Shown one piece after another: positions 34,820 to 43,774 of a stretch of DNA of 64,000 bases (position 1 is its first letter; each line of letters starts with the position of its first letter). The notes under the pieces are model-generated. The model searched no databases, was not told where the DNA came from, and worked only from the letters and a program-made list of their open reading frames with translations. A program made the translations under genes and the position numbers. This DNA comes from Streptomyces camponoticapitis (GTDB lineage: Bacteria > Actinomycetota > Actinomycetes > Streptomycetales > Streptomycetaceae): the NCBI RefSeq assembly GCF_014646115.1, contig NZ_BMMV01000004.1, forward strand, positions 124,001 through 188,000, given 5' to 3'.

Positions 34820-35728
34820 TCACACGAGGTTGATGCGCTCCTGGACGACCGGGTAGCCGGCGCGCGCGAAATGCGCGGCCATCGGGAAGTTCCCCTGGTC
34901 CGTCGCCGCCGCGACGGACGCCGCCCCGGCCTCCGCCAGCACGTGTGTGCACTCGACCAGCAGGTCGTACGCGTACCCGTGCCCGCGCTGCTCCGGTACG
35001 ACTCCGATGAACGCGACGCACGGCCCCGACGGGTTGTGCGCGGGTACGTGGATGCCGACGAGCTCACCGGCCGGGTCGTACGCCAGCTGCCACCACTCGC
35101 GCGGTGACGGGCACCAGCGGAAGAAGTCCAGCTCCTCCTGGGCGGCCTTGTCCAGACCCGACTCCTGCGCCGTGCGCCGCGCGTGCGCGTCGAGTGTGAC
35201 CGAGTGGACACGGCGCAGCACGTCGAGGATGACCTCGTCGTCGGGCTCGGGGCGGAACTCCAGTCGGCCCGGCCGCTCAGGCAGCCCGAGATCGGGCCTC
35301 CACCGGTACTGGAACCGCTCGACCAGCGGCTTCATCCCGGCTGCCCGCGCCGCCTTCGTCCGGGACGTGACGGCCGCGCGGGCCGCCGGGTCCTCGCGCC
35401 AGGCGGCGGGGGCGATCAGCTCGTACTCGACGTTCCACGGCGCGCGGCGCAGCAGTTCGGCGCCCGCCTCCTCCTCGCCCTCCGCGATGTCGAGCCAGTT
35501 GAGCAACAGCGGCTCCCGGTCCTCGGGCCCGCCCCACCAGGCGGCGCGGGCCACCACGACGCCGTCGCGCAGCGCCACCCAGCTCCACTCGGGCCGGTAG
35601 TCGCCGCCCTCGGCGACGGTGCGGTACTCGACTCCGCCCAGCGCGCGGCCCACGAGCCCCGGGTCGGGCAACGAACGGAACAACGCGGCTTCGGAGCCGG
35701 TGAGTTGGCGGAAGACCGGATCGGTCAT
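34820..35728 (-). CDS. GNAT family N-acetyltransferase
   Basis: 302 aa from ATG 35728 with TGGAGG 8 nt upstream; the frame runs to 35854 but is not supported there. The C-terminal half has the acetyl-CoA loop QRGHGYAYDLLVEC (Q/RxxGxA-type) and the following strand. The N-terminal half (about 150 residues) is a divergent second GNAT-like fold, so the protein is a tandem type. Acceptor unknown. Confidence 0.88.
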   Translation of the reverse strand: MTDPVFRQLTGSEAALFRSLPDPGLVGRALGGVEYRTVAEGGDYRPEWSWVALRDGVVVARAAWWGGPEDREPLLLNWLDIAEGEEEAGAELLRRAPWNVEYELIAPAAWREDPAARAAVTSRTKAARAAGMKPLVERFQYRWRPDLGLPERPGRLEFRPEPDDEVILDVLRRVHSVTLDAHARRTAQESGLDKAAQEELDFFRWCPSPREWWQLAYDPAGELVGIHVPAHNPSGPCVAFIGVVPEQRGHGYAYDLLVECTHVLAEAGAASVAAATDQGNFPMAAHFARAGYPVVQERINLV

Positions 35729-35826
35729 GAAACGTGCCTCCAGGAAGGGGCGCTCACCGTAAACGACCCGCAGGGGGACGAGCGAATCAATTTCGCCGTC
35801 GCTTCTCGGCCTGAACACGCCCCTTC

Positions 35827-35855
35827 TGGACACGTCAAGGACTCGGCCCGACAAT
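35827..35855 (+). promoter_or_regulatory. Consensus promoter of the DUF1707-FHA gene
   Basis: -35 TGGACA (35827-35832), 17-nt spacer, -10 GACAAT (35850-35855), 7 nt to GTG 35863. The hexamers match the housekeeping consensus at 5/6 and 4/6 positions; no Shine-Dalgarno precedes the GTG. Confidence 0.6.
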
Positions 35856-35862
35856 CAGTCGT

Positions 35863-36411
35863 GTGACGTCCTCGTTCGAGTTCCACACGTATCCCGCTCG
35901 GCTCTCCGACGCCGAGCGCGACCGTGTGCTCGCCGTCCTGAGAGAAGGGATGGCGCAGGGCAGGCTGTCGCACGACACCTTCATACGCCGGATGGATCTG
36001 GCGCTGGCCGCGCGCAGGTCCGACGAGCTGGAGGCGCTCACGGCCGACCTGGACACCGACGGCCGCTGGGCACGCCGGCTGTTCGGCGCGGTGGGGCGGG
36101 CGTCCGCGTTCTCCGCCCGGCTGCGCAGGGCCTGGCAGGTCGAGCGGCTGCCGAAGCTGCTGCTGCCCGACCCGGGCCCCTTCCCGCTCCGTATCGGCCG
36201 CGATCCGAGGAACGGGCTGCGGCTCAGCCACGACACCGTCTCCCGCCTCCACGCGGAGCTGGGTATGCGGGGCGGGCGGTGGATCCTGCGGGATCTCGGC
36301 TCGACCAACGGCACGACGGTCAACGGGCGCAGGGTGACGGGGACCGTGGTGGTGCGCGACGGGGACATGGTGAGTTTCGGCGAGCTGAGCTTCCGGCTCG
36401 CGGCGCACTGA
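35863..36411 (+). CDS. DUF1707 and FHA domain protein
   Basis: 182 aa from GTG 35863. Residues 9-60 form DUF1707 (a short helical domain with SDAERDRVLAVLREGMAQGRLSHDTFIRRMDLALAARR spread over it), then residues 95-180 form an FHA phosphothreonine-binding domain: LRIGRDPRNGLRL (Arg contact), SRLHAEL, and LGSTNGTTVNGRRV. It should read a phosphorylated partner made by a Ser/Thr kinase. It sits on the opposite strand between the trehalose genes, and a direct functional link to them is not evident. Confidence 0.92.
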   Translation: MTSSFEFHTYPARLSDAERDRVLAVLREGMAQGRLSHDTFIRRMDLALAARRSDELEALTADLDTDGRWARRLFGAVGRASAFSARLRRAWQVERLPKLLLPDPGPFPLRIGRDPRNGLRLSHDTVSRLHAELGMRGGRWILRDLGSTNGTTVNGRRVTGTVVVRDGDMVSFGELSFRLAAH

Positions 36412-36484
36412 ACGGCGGCTTGGACGGGGCCGGGGGCCGTCCCGAGACCCCTTCGTATGTCAGGTACGGGGACGACCCTCCGCG

Positions 36485-38827
36485 CTACTCGCGGCGGGAC
36501 AGGAGCGCCACCGGGCCGGCCGACAGCAGTTCCGTCAGGGAGATCGGCCCGCCGGGGTACTCCCGGTCCGGGGACAGCGCGTCCGTCCAGCGGCCCGCGG
36601 GGAGTTCCAGCACCGTGCCCGACCAGCCGCCCGACGCCGCCAGGCGCAGGGACAGCCTCGTCACCACGGAGATGACCTCGCCGGAGCGGGAGAACGCCGT
36701 GCAGTGGTCCGTCGCCGGACCCGTCGCGCTCAGGGGTGTGTACGTGGACGACTCCGCGAAGGCGTGCGGGCGTTCGCGGCGCAGCCGCAGAGCCGCCACC
36801 GTGAGCACGGTCTTCTCGTCGGGCGGGCCCGTACGGAAGCGTTCCCGGTTGTCCGGGTCTACCAGGGCCAGATACTCCCGCTCGGTCCCCTGATAGATGT
36901 CCGGCACGCCCGGCATCGTGAGATGGACCAGAGCGGCGCCGAGCGTGTTCGCCCTCACGTGCGGGGCGAGTTCACGGGTGAGGCGGGCCACCGCCTCGCG
37001 CGGCCGGCCGGCCGGACCCGCCGCGACGAAGTCCCGTACCGCCTGTTCGTACACCGGATCCTGCTCGGTCCAGTTGGTGTGCAGCCCCGCCTCCCGTACG
37101 GACTTGAGCAGCGCGGGCTCCATCCGGGCGCCGTCCGGGGGCGCCTCCGGCGGGGTGAAACCGATGGTCGTCTGCCAGGCCTGCCAGGCCAGTTGGGCGT
37201 CCGGCGCGGGAACCCCCGCCAACTGCCGCAGCAGCGTGTCCCACCGCTCGGGACACTCGGACAGGACGGCGATCCTGGCCCGTACGTCCGCGCTGCGCTT
37301 GGTGTCGTGCGTGGTCAGTACGGTGCCGGTGGCCGGCCAGTCGCGGGCCAGCCGCGCGCAGTAGGCGTGGAAGCGCGCCGGGCTCACCGCGGGCCGCCCG
37401 GGATCGCCACCGACCTCGTTGGCGGAGAGCAGCGGCACATGGCGGTAGAACGCCGTGTCCTCCACGGCCTTGGCGCGGAGCGCGGACGACGTCTGGGCGA
37501 AACGCGCGCAGAAGGCCGCCCGGTCCGGGCCGCCGCCCAGCCTGCCGAGCGCCAGCTCCCGTACGACGTCGACGGCCGCCGCCTCCTCCGGCACGGCGAA
37601 CGCCGCCTTCGCCTGGCGCGCCGCCTCCTGGTCCACCGCCGCCTCGTCGGACTCGCGGCACGGACCGCCCGCGACCGCGTAGGGCCGGTAGACGGGCACC
37701 CGTACCAGCAGCTCCCGGATCGCCGTCCGCAGCGCCCACGGCGCGTGGTCGCGCAACGCGGCGTCCTTCGCGCAGATCCGCTCCGCGATCCGGGCCAGCG
37801 CCGAGGTCTCGGCGGCCAGTTCGTCGATGACGACCTTGTACATCGCGCGCCGCACGGTCGCTTCCCAGTAGCCGCCGCGGTCACCCGCGGGGCCGGTGAA
37901 CTCCCGGAAACGGTGGGCCAGTTCGTCGGCGCCGACCGGATCGACGAACAGACCGTCGATGTGGTGCAGCGCGTCGTACCCCGTCGTCCCGGCCACCGGC
38001 CAGTCCGCGGGCAGCGGCTCGTCACCGGTGAGGATCTTCTCCACCACCGTCCAGCAGGCCCCGCCCGTCGCCTCGTTGAGCCGCCGCAGATACTCCTCCG
38101 GGTCGGCGAGACCGTCCGGATGGTCGACCCGCAGACCGTCCACGACCCCGTCCCGTACGAGTTCGAGGATCTTGGCGTGGGTCGCGGCGAAGACCTCCGG
38201 GTCCTCCACCCGTACGCCGATCAGCTCGGAAATGGTGAAGAAACGGCGGTAGTTGAGCTCGGTGCGGCCCAGCCGCCACCACGCGGGCCGGTAGTGCTGG
38301 GCGTCCAGGAGCGCGGGCAGCGGCAGCTCCTGCGTGCCGGCGGCGAGCGGGAAACGCTGGTCGCCGTGGTGCAACATGCCGTCCGCGACGCGCAGTTCGC
38401 CGAGCTCACCGCCCACCGGCCCCGGCAGCACGGGCAGCAGCAGCTTCCCGCCGCCCGCCTCCCAGTCGATGTCGAACCACCGGGCGTACGGGGACGCCGG
38501 GCCCTCCCGCAGCACCTCCCACAGGGCCTTGTTCTCCCGCGGCGCGGCCGCCATGTGATTGGGCACGATGTCGAGAACGATCCCGAGCCCGTACTCGTGT
38601 GCCCGGTGGGCCAGCTGCCGCAGTCCCTCCTCGCCGCCGAGCTCGGCGCGCACGCGGGAGTGGTCGACGACGTCGTATCCGTGGGTCGAGCCCGGCACGG
38701 CCTCCAGCACCGGCGACAGATGCAGATGCGAGACCCCGAGCGCGGCCACGTACGGCACCGCCTTGGCGGCCTTTGCGAAGGGGAAGTCCGGCTGGAGCTG
38801 GAGCCGGTAGGTGGCAGAGGGCGTCAT
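36485..38827 (-). CDS. treY: Malto-oligosyltrehalose synthase
   Basis: 780 aa. TreY isomerises the reducing end of maltodextrin to an alpha-1,1-linked trehalosyl unit. GH13 motifs: DIVPNHMA, DGLRVDHPDGLADP (catalytic Asp), WTVVEKIL (Glu) and TTHDTKRSADVRARI (third Asp). The ATYRLQLQPDFPF start is typical. Start ATG 38827. It is followed on the same strand by treZ after two other genes and preceded by glgX; the three enzymes complete glycogen to trehalose conversion. Confidence 0.97.
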   Translation of the reverse strand: MTPSATYRLQLQPDFPFAKAAKAVPYVAALGVSHLHLSPVLEAVPGSTHGYDVVDHSRVRAELGGEEGLRQLAHRAHEYGLGIVLDIVPNHMAAAPRENKALWEVLREGPASPYARWFDIDWEAGGGKLLLPVLPGPVGGELGELRVADGMLHHGDQRFPLAAGTQELPLPALLDAQHYRPAWWRLGRTELNYRRFFTISELIGVRVEDPEVFAATHAKILELVRDGVVDGLRVDHPDGLADPEEYLRRLNEATGGACWTVVEKILTGDEPLPADWPVAGTTGYDALHHIDGLFVDPVGADELAHRFREFTGPAGDRGGYWEATVRRAMYKVVIDELAAETSALARIAERICAKDAALRDHAPWALRTAIRELLVRVPVYRPYAVAGGPCRESDEAAVDQEAARQAKAAFAVPEEAAAVDVVRELALGRLGGGPDRAAFCARFAQTSSALRAKAVEDTAFYRHVPLLSANEVGGDPGRPAVSPARFHAYCARLARDWPATGTVLTTHDTKRSADVRARIAVLSECPERWDTLLRQLAGVPAPDAQLAWQAWQTTIGFTPPEAPPDGARMEPALLKSVREAGLHTNWTEQDPVYEQAVRDFVAAGPAGRPREAVARLTRELAPHVRANTLGAALVHLTMPGVPDIYQGTEREYLALVDPDNRERFRTGPPDEKTVLTVAALRLRRERPHAFAESSTYTPLSATGPATDHCTAFSRSGEVISVVTRLSLRLAASGGWSGTVLELPAGRWTDALSPDREYPGGPISLTELLSAGPVALLSRRE

Positions 38828-38948
38828 GCGAACGTACGTACCCCGCTCAGCGGCTTCTGTGTCATCCGGTCATGCATTCGGCAGCCGACGGGCCACGGGA
38901 GCGGCCACGACACGAGCGACATCGTGCCAGACCGGACCGGACGGGGCG

Positions 38949-38981
38949 GGACCGGGGCCGCCGGTACTCCGGCCCCGGTCC
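38949..38981 (-). terminator. Hairpin between glgX and treY
   Basis: 12-bp stem GGACCGGGGCCG (38949-38960) and CGGCCCCGGTCC (38970-38981) with a 9-nt loop, downstream of glgX. Confidence 0.6.
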
Positions 38982-39043
38982 GTTCCCGTCGCGGCCCGCC
39001 CCCCGGCCCCCGCGCGCCGTGCCCCGGCCCACCCCGCCCCCGC

Positions 39044-41167
39044 CTACACGGACCGCATCAGCACCGTCATGCTGCGGCCGATCATCGTGATCCGCTCGCC
39101 CGCGTCCACCTTCGGACCGTCGCCCGGTGGCACTCCCTCCGGACGCGACGTGTCCACGACGATCCGCCACTGGCTGCCGTGGTCCACGGGCACGGCGAAT
39201 TCCAGCGTCTCCGCGCTCGCGTTGAACATCAGCAGGAACGAGTCGTCGGAGATCCGCTCGCCGCGCGGCCCCGGCTCCGAGATGGCCTGCCCGTTCAGGA
39301 AGACCGACATGGCCTTCGCGTCGGTCGCCTGCCAGTCGCCCTGGATCATCTCTTCACCCTCAGGGGTGAACCAGGAGATGTCCGACAGCTCGTCGTGCGT
39401 TCCCTCCACCGGCCGGCCGTGGAAGAACCGCCGCCGGCGGAAGACCGGGTGGTCGCGCCGCAGCCAGACCATCGTCTGGGTGAAGGCGAGCAGCCCCTTG
39501 TTCTTCTCGTCGCCCTTCTCGGGCCAGTGCACCCAGGCGACCTCGTTGTCCTGGCAGTACGCGTTGTTGTTGCCGCCCTGGGTCCGGCCGAACTCGTCGC
39601 CGTGACTGAGCATCGGCACGCCCTGGGACAGCATCAGCGTCGCGATGAAGTTGCGCACCTGGCGGTCGCGCAGCTCCCGCACCTCCGGGTCGGAGGTCTC
39701 TCCCTCCACCCCGCAGTTCCAGGAGCGGTTGTGGCTCTCGCCGTCCCTGTTGCCCTCGCCGTTCGCCTCGTTGTGCTTGTCGTTGTAGGCGACCAGGTCG
39801 TGCAGGGTGAACCCGTCGTGGCAGGTGGTGAAGTTGATGGACGCCAGCGGGCGACGCCCGTCGTCCTGGTACAGGTCCGAGGAGCCGGTGAGCCGGGACG
39901 CGAACTCCGCCAGGGTGCGCGGCTCGCCCCGCCACAGATCGCGGACCGTGTCGCGGTACTTGCCGTTCCACTCGGTCCACAGCGGCGGGAAGTTCCCCAC
40001 CTGATAGCCGCCCTCGCCCACGTCCCACGGCTCGGCGATCAGCTTCACCTGACTGACCACCGGGTCCTGCTGGACCAGGTCGAAGAACGACGACAGCCGG
40101 TCCACCTCGTGGAACTGGCGGGCCAGCGTGGCGGCGAGGTCGAAGCGGAAGCCGTCGACATGCATCTCCTCCACCCAGTAACGCAGCGAGTCCATGATCA
40201 GCTGGAGCACGTGCGGACTGCGCATCAGGAGCGAGTTCCCGGTGCCGGTGGTGTCCGTGTAGTAACGCGGGTTGTCGGCGCCGAGACGGTAGTAGGAGGC
40301 GTTGTCGAGGCCCCTGAAGGAGAGCGTCGGGCCCAGATGGTTGCCCTCGGCCGTGTGGTTGTAGACGACATCGAGGATGACCTCGATGCCCGCCTCGTGC
40401 AGCGCCTTGACCGCCTGCTTGAACTCCAGCACCTGCTCGCCCCGGTCTCCCCAGGAGGCGTAGGTGTTGTGCGGGGCGAAGAAGCCGATGGTGTTGTAGC
40501 CCCAGTAGTTGTTGAGGCCGGCGTCCACCAGCCGGTGGTCGTTGACGAACTGGTGCACCGGCATCAGTTCGAGCGCGGTGACGCCCAGCTCGGTGAGGTG
40601 TTCGATCACCGCCGGATGGGCGAGCCCCGCGTACGTACCGCGCAGCTCCTCGGGCAGTTCCGGATGCAGCATCGTCAGGCCCTTCACATGGGCCTCGTAG
40701 ATGACGGTGCGGTGGTAGTCGGTCCGCGGACGGCGGTCGTCGCCCCAGTCGAAGTACGGGTTGACCACGACGGCCGTCATCGTGTGCGGCGCCGAGTCCA
40801 TGTCGTTGCGCGAGTCCGGCTTGCCGAAGTGGTAGCCGTACACCGACTCGTTCCAGTCGATGCTCCCGCTGATCGCGCGGGCGTACGGGTCCAGGAGCAG
40901 CTTCGCCGAGTTGCAGCGCTGCCCGTTCTCGGGCGCGTACGGCCCGTGGACCCGGAAGCCGTACCGCTGGCCGGGCATGATGCCCGGCAGATAGGCGTGC
41001 CGGACGAAGGCGTCTGTCTCGCGGAGCTCCACCGCCGTTTCTGAACCGTCGTCGTGCAGAAGGCACAACTCGATCCGGTGCGCGGCCTCTGAGTAGACCG
41101 CGAAGTTGGTTCCGGCGCCGTCGTACGTGGCGCCGAGGGGATACGTCTGTCCCGGCCAGACCTGCAT
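39044..41167 (-). CDS. glgX: Glycogen debranching enzyme GlgX/TreX
   Basis: 707 aa. Hydrolyses alpha-1,6 branches and frees linear maltodextrin for TreY. CBM48 domain at 8-100, then the GH13_11 barrel: DVVYNHTAEG, DGFRFDLAATLAR (catalytic Asp), LIAEPWDVG (Glu), TCHDGFTLHDLV (third Asp). MQVWPGQTYPLGATYDG is the family start. ATG 41167 with GGAAGAG 8 nt upstream. Divergent from the HEPN gene at 41569. Confidence 0.97.
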   Translation of the reverse strand: MQVWPGQTYPLGATYDGAGTNFAVYSEAAHRIELCLLHDDGSETAVELRETDAFVRHAYLPGIMPGQRYGFRVHGPYAPENGQRCNSAKLLLDPYARAISGSIDWNESVYGYHFGKPDSRNDMDSAPHTMTAVVVNPYFDWGDDRRPRTDYHRTVIYEAHVKGLTMLHPELPEELRGTYAGLAHPAVIEHLTELGVTALELMPVHQFVNDHRLVDAGLNNYWGYNTIGFFAPHNTYASWGDRGEQVLEFKQAVKALHEAGIEVILDVVYNHTAEGNHLGPTLSFRGLDNASYYRLGADNPRYYTDTTGTGNSLLMRSPHVLQLIMDSLRYWVEEMHVDGFRFDLAATLARQFHEVDRLSSFFDLVQQDPVVSQVKLIAEPWDVGEGGYQVGNFPPLWTEWNGKYRDTVRDLWRGEPRTLAEFASRLTGSSDLYQDDGRRPLASINFTTCHDGFTLHDLVAYNDKHNEANGEGNRDGESHNRSWNCGVEGETSDPEVRELRDRQVRNFIATLMLSQGVPMLSHGDEFGRTQGGNNNAYCQDNEVAWVHWPEKGDEKNKGLLAFTQTMVWLRRDHPVFRRRRFFHGRPVEGTHDELSDISWFTPEGEEMIQGDWQATDAKAMSVFLNGQAISEPGPRGERISDDSFLLMFNASAETLEFAVPVDHGSQWRIVVDTSRPEGVPPGDGPKVDAGERITMIGRSMTVLMRSV

Positions 41168-41568
41168 AGATATGACTCTTCCACTTCTGATCCGGGTGCT
41201 GGGGCTTTCTCTCGATCAGATACTCCCCGAAAGACGCGCAACCTCCTAGGAGGCCCGTTCGGAAGCCGGGCCGGAAGCAGTCGGACGAACCGGTGGGTCA
41301 ACTTCGGGTTCCGGGGGCACCACCCCGTTGCAGGACCGTGTCCTGACGTGGCATATGGCCGGATTCGGACCATACGCCGCCCCTCGTTCGACCCCCCGTC
41401 ACCAGGCGCAATCCCTATGAATCATCCCACTCCGGCCGAGATCGGCACACAGAACGCCCGCGCCCGCCACAGGAGTTGAGAAACGAGCCTGCGCATCCGG
41501 CTGCACCTCCTCCCCTTCGCGCAGTACCCTTCCTTGATCGTTGAAAGGGGAGGGAAGGCGGTGCGCGG
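41168..41568. other. 401-bp divergent intergenic region with two dyads
   Basis: No coding sequence is supported. It holds a perfect 12-bp palindrome CCTCCTAGGAGG (41242-41253) and a 15-bp dyad CAGGAC-CGT-GTCCTG (41331-41345). Both may be operators for glgX or for the HEPN gene. I could not place confident -35/-10 pairs. Confidence 0.5.
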
Positions 41569-42801
41569 GTGAGCTCGGGAGGGCTGGAGCTACCCCCAGG
41601 TGACCCAGGTCACGAGGGGGTTTCCGGCGACATCCCGCCCGGAGCGGTCTCCCTCGCACGGCCGATGGAGATCGGGGCGGAACTGGACTGGGGCCCGGAG
41701 GCCTGGACCGAGGTGCGTACGCGCGCCCAGCGGGCCGGCCGGGCCTATATCTGGCTGAATCTGGTCGAACAACGGCTCCGTGCCGTCGTGTCGGCGATCC
41801 TCAAACCCATCTACGAGCCGGTGCACGGCGACGACTGGGTGGTCGCCGCCGCCGGACCGGCGGGGCAGGAGTGGGTGCAGCGCGCCGTCGCTGTCCGAGA
41901 GGTCTCCCGCCGCAAGGGCTATCTGCTCGACCCGGCCGACGACAACGTCCTCAGCTTCCTCACGCTCCCGCAGCTGCGGGAGCTGATGGTCCAGCACTGG
42001 CCGGGCTTCCAGCCGTACTTCGACGACCGCCGCGACGTGGAGCTGGCCCTCGACGAGCTGGAGGTCGCCCGCAACGTCGTCTCCCGCAACCGCGCCCTGT
42101 CCGAGGCCGTGCTCGCGCAGGCCGAGCGGGCGTCGGCGCGGCTGCTGGAGATCCTGGGCAGCGGGACGGCCGTGCCGTCCGCAGAACGGCTCAGGGTGGA
42201 CGCCGTGGAGGACCTCGTCGGCGACCGGTACGCGGACGTGGTCTCCGTCCACCCCGACCGGGTCCGGCTCCAGCGGCAGATCCCCGCCGAAGACCTCTTC
42301 GGCGGCGCGCGGCGCCTCGACGCGGTCGGGATAGGCCTGAACCTCCTCGTACAGAACTTCTCCGGCCGGCGCCTCGTACGGCTCGCCGAGTCCGGCTGCC
42401 GGATACGGCTGCTCTTCCTCAATCCGGCCAGCAGCTCCGTCAAGCGCCGCGAGCGCGAACTGGGGCTCAAGAAGGGCGAGCTGAGCCGCTCCGTGGAGAT
42501 GAACATCCTCCATATGCGGCGGGTGCGCTCCCGGCTCCGCGACCCGGACGCCTTCGAGATCCATGTCTTCGACGAGACCCCGCGCTTCACCGCGTATCTG
42601 GTCGACGGGGACGGCCCGGACGGGCTCGCGGTCGTGCAGTCGTACCTGAGACGGGCGCGCGGCATGGAGGCGCCGGTGCTCGTCCTGCGGGGCGCCGGGC
42701 GCGATGTGGTGCGGGTCGGCCAGGACACGGAGCACGGGCTGTTCCAGACGTACCGCGAGGAGTTCGAGTCGGTGTGGGCCGACTCGCGCCCGGTCTCCTG
42801 A
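41569..42801 (+). CDS. SAV2148-type HEPN domain protein
   Basis: 410 aa from GTG 41569. The N-terminal half (about 40-190) is helical, like HEPN nucleotide-binding domains, though I see no canonical RxxxxH ribonuclease motif. The C-terminal half is an alpha/beta domain: VGIGLNLLVQNFSGRRL, then IRLLFLNPASSSVKRREREL, which resembles the DUF5919-type half that follows signalling modules. Well conserved across Streptomyces; no function known. No signal or membrane segment. An alternative start is ATG 41665. Confidence 0.85.
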   Translation: MSSGGLELPPGDPGHEGVSGDIPPGAVSLARPMEIGAELDWGPEAWTEVRTRAQRAGRAYIWLNLVEQRLRAVVSAILKPIYEPVHGDDWVVAAAGPAGQEWVQRAVAVREVSRRKGYLLDPADDNVLSFLTLPQLRELMVQHWPGFQPYFDDRRDVELALDELEVARNVVSRNRALSEAVLAQAERASARLLEILGSGTAVPSAERLRVDAVEDLVGDRYADVVSVHPDRVRLQRQIPAEDLFGGARRLDAVGIGLNLLVQNFSGRRLVRLAESGCRIRLLFLNPASSSVKRRERELGLKKGELSRSVEMNILHMRRVRSRLRDPDAFEIHVFDETPRFTAYLVDGDGPDGLAVVQSYLRRARGMEAPVLVLRGAGRDVVRVGQDTEHGLFQTYREEFESVWADSRPVS

Positions 42802-42811
42802 CGCCGCCCGC

Positions 42812-42837
42812 ACGCGGCTGACGTGCTGAAGCCGCGT
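42812..42837 (+). terminator. Hairpin after the HEPN gene
   Basis: ACGCGGCT (42812-42819) and AGCCGCGT (42830-42837) with a 10-nt loop, just after the stop codon. Confidence 0.4.
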
Positions 42838-42914
42838 CAAGGCTCCGCCCGGCGTTGTCAGTGCCGCGTGCGAAGGTGAATGTCGAACGGGGAGAAGCGT
42901 GAGGGAGGACCGGG

Positions 42915-43637
42915 ATGGGCTGGCACGGGGAGCCGTTGGTCGGATTCGATCTGGAGACGACCGGTACGGAGCCGCTGGAGGCGCGCATCGTGACCGCCGC
43001 GGTGATCGCGGTGCGGGACGGCGTGGTGGAGGAGCGGCGGGACTGGCTGGCCGATCCGGGCATCCGGATCCCGGAGCAGGCGTCGGCGATCCACGGGGTC
43101 ACCAGCGAGCGGGCGTCGGCGGAGGGACGCCCCGCGCGTGAGGTGGCGGACGAGATCGCGGCGGCGCTGACGGGGTACTGGACGCGGGGCGTCCCGGTCG
43201 TGGCGTACAACGCGTCGTTCGATCTGACGCTGCTCGCGGCGGAGTTGGCGCGGCACGGGCTGCCGTCGCTGAACGACCGGGTGGGCGGCGGGCCGATCGG
43301 TCCGGTGATCGATCCGTACACGATCGACCGCGCCGTCGACAAGTACCGCCGGGGCAAGCGGAATCTGGAGGCGGTCTGCACCGAGTACGGGGTGGTGCTG
43401 GGCAGCGCGCACAACGCGGGGGCGGACGCGCTGGCCGCGGTGCGGGTGGCGACCGCGATAGCGGGCCGCCACCGCCAGGTCGCGTCCCTGACGGCGGCGG
43501 CGCTGCACGAGCGGCAGATCGCCTGGTACGCGGAGTGGGCGGCCGACTTCCAGAGCTTCCTGCGCCGCAAGGGCAACGCGGACGCGGTGGTGGACGCGGA
43601 CTGGCCGCTGCGCGAGTTGGTGCCGGCGGCGGGCTGA
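42915..43637 (+). CDS. DEDDh 3'-5' exonuclease (DnaQ-like)
   Basis: 240 aa. The four acidic residues and His of the DEDDh family are visible: FDLETTG (Exo I, Asp and Glu), VVAYNASFDLTLL (Exo II Asp), and AHNAGADALAAVRVA (Exo III, His and Asp). It should remove nucleotides from DNA 3' ends for proofreading or repair. Stand-alone proteins of this kind are common in Streptomyces and act with DNA polymerase III or in repair. ATG 42915. Confidence 0.92.
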   Translation: MGWHGEPLVGFDLETTGTEPLEARIVTAAVIAVRDGVVEERRDWLADPGIRIPEQASAIHGVTSERASAEGRPAREVADEIAAALTGYWTRGVPVVAYNASFDLTLLAAELARHGLPSLNDRVGGGPIGPVIDPYTIDRAVDKYRRGKRNLEAVCTEYGVVLGSAHNAGADALAAVRVATAIAGRHRQVASLTAAALHERQIAWYAEWAADFQSFLRRKGNADAVVDADWPLRELVPAAG

Positions 43638-43646
43638 GCGCGCGAT

Positions 43647-43745
43647 CTCCAGCCTCACCGGCGTTTGGGGGCACGGCCGGGGGCCGTACGGGGTCCGGGG
43701 CGGAGCCCCGGTTGTGGGAAGGGGCGGGTAGGGGAACAGGCCCCG
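43647..43745. repeat. Streptomyces dispersed intergenic repeat
   Basis: Composite of CTCCAGCCTCACCGGCGTTT followed by a GGGGTCCGGGGCGGAGCCCC hairpin (stem CCGGGGC / GCCCCGG, 43695-43711). From memory this type of sequence is found many times in Streptomyces genomes between genes. It can act as a terminator of the exonuclease gene and of the convergent gene. Confidence 0.6.
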
Positions 43746-43774
43746 CGCAGCGGCCCCCGCACCCGCACGACCCA

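Noticed and set aside
36704..41044. 1446-codon plus-strand open frame
   Set aside because: Lies opposite treY and glgX, which have complete catalytic motifs; composition is typical of GC-rich antisense frames.
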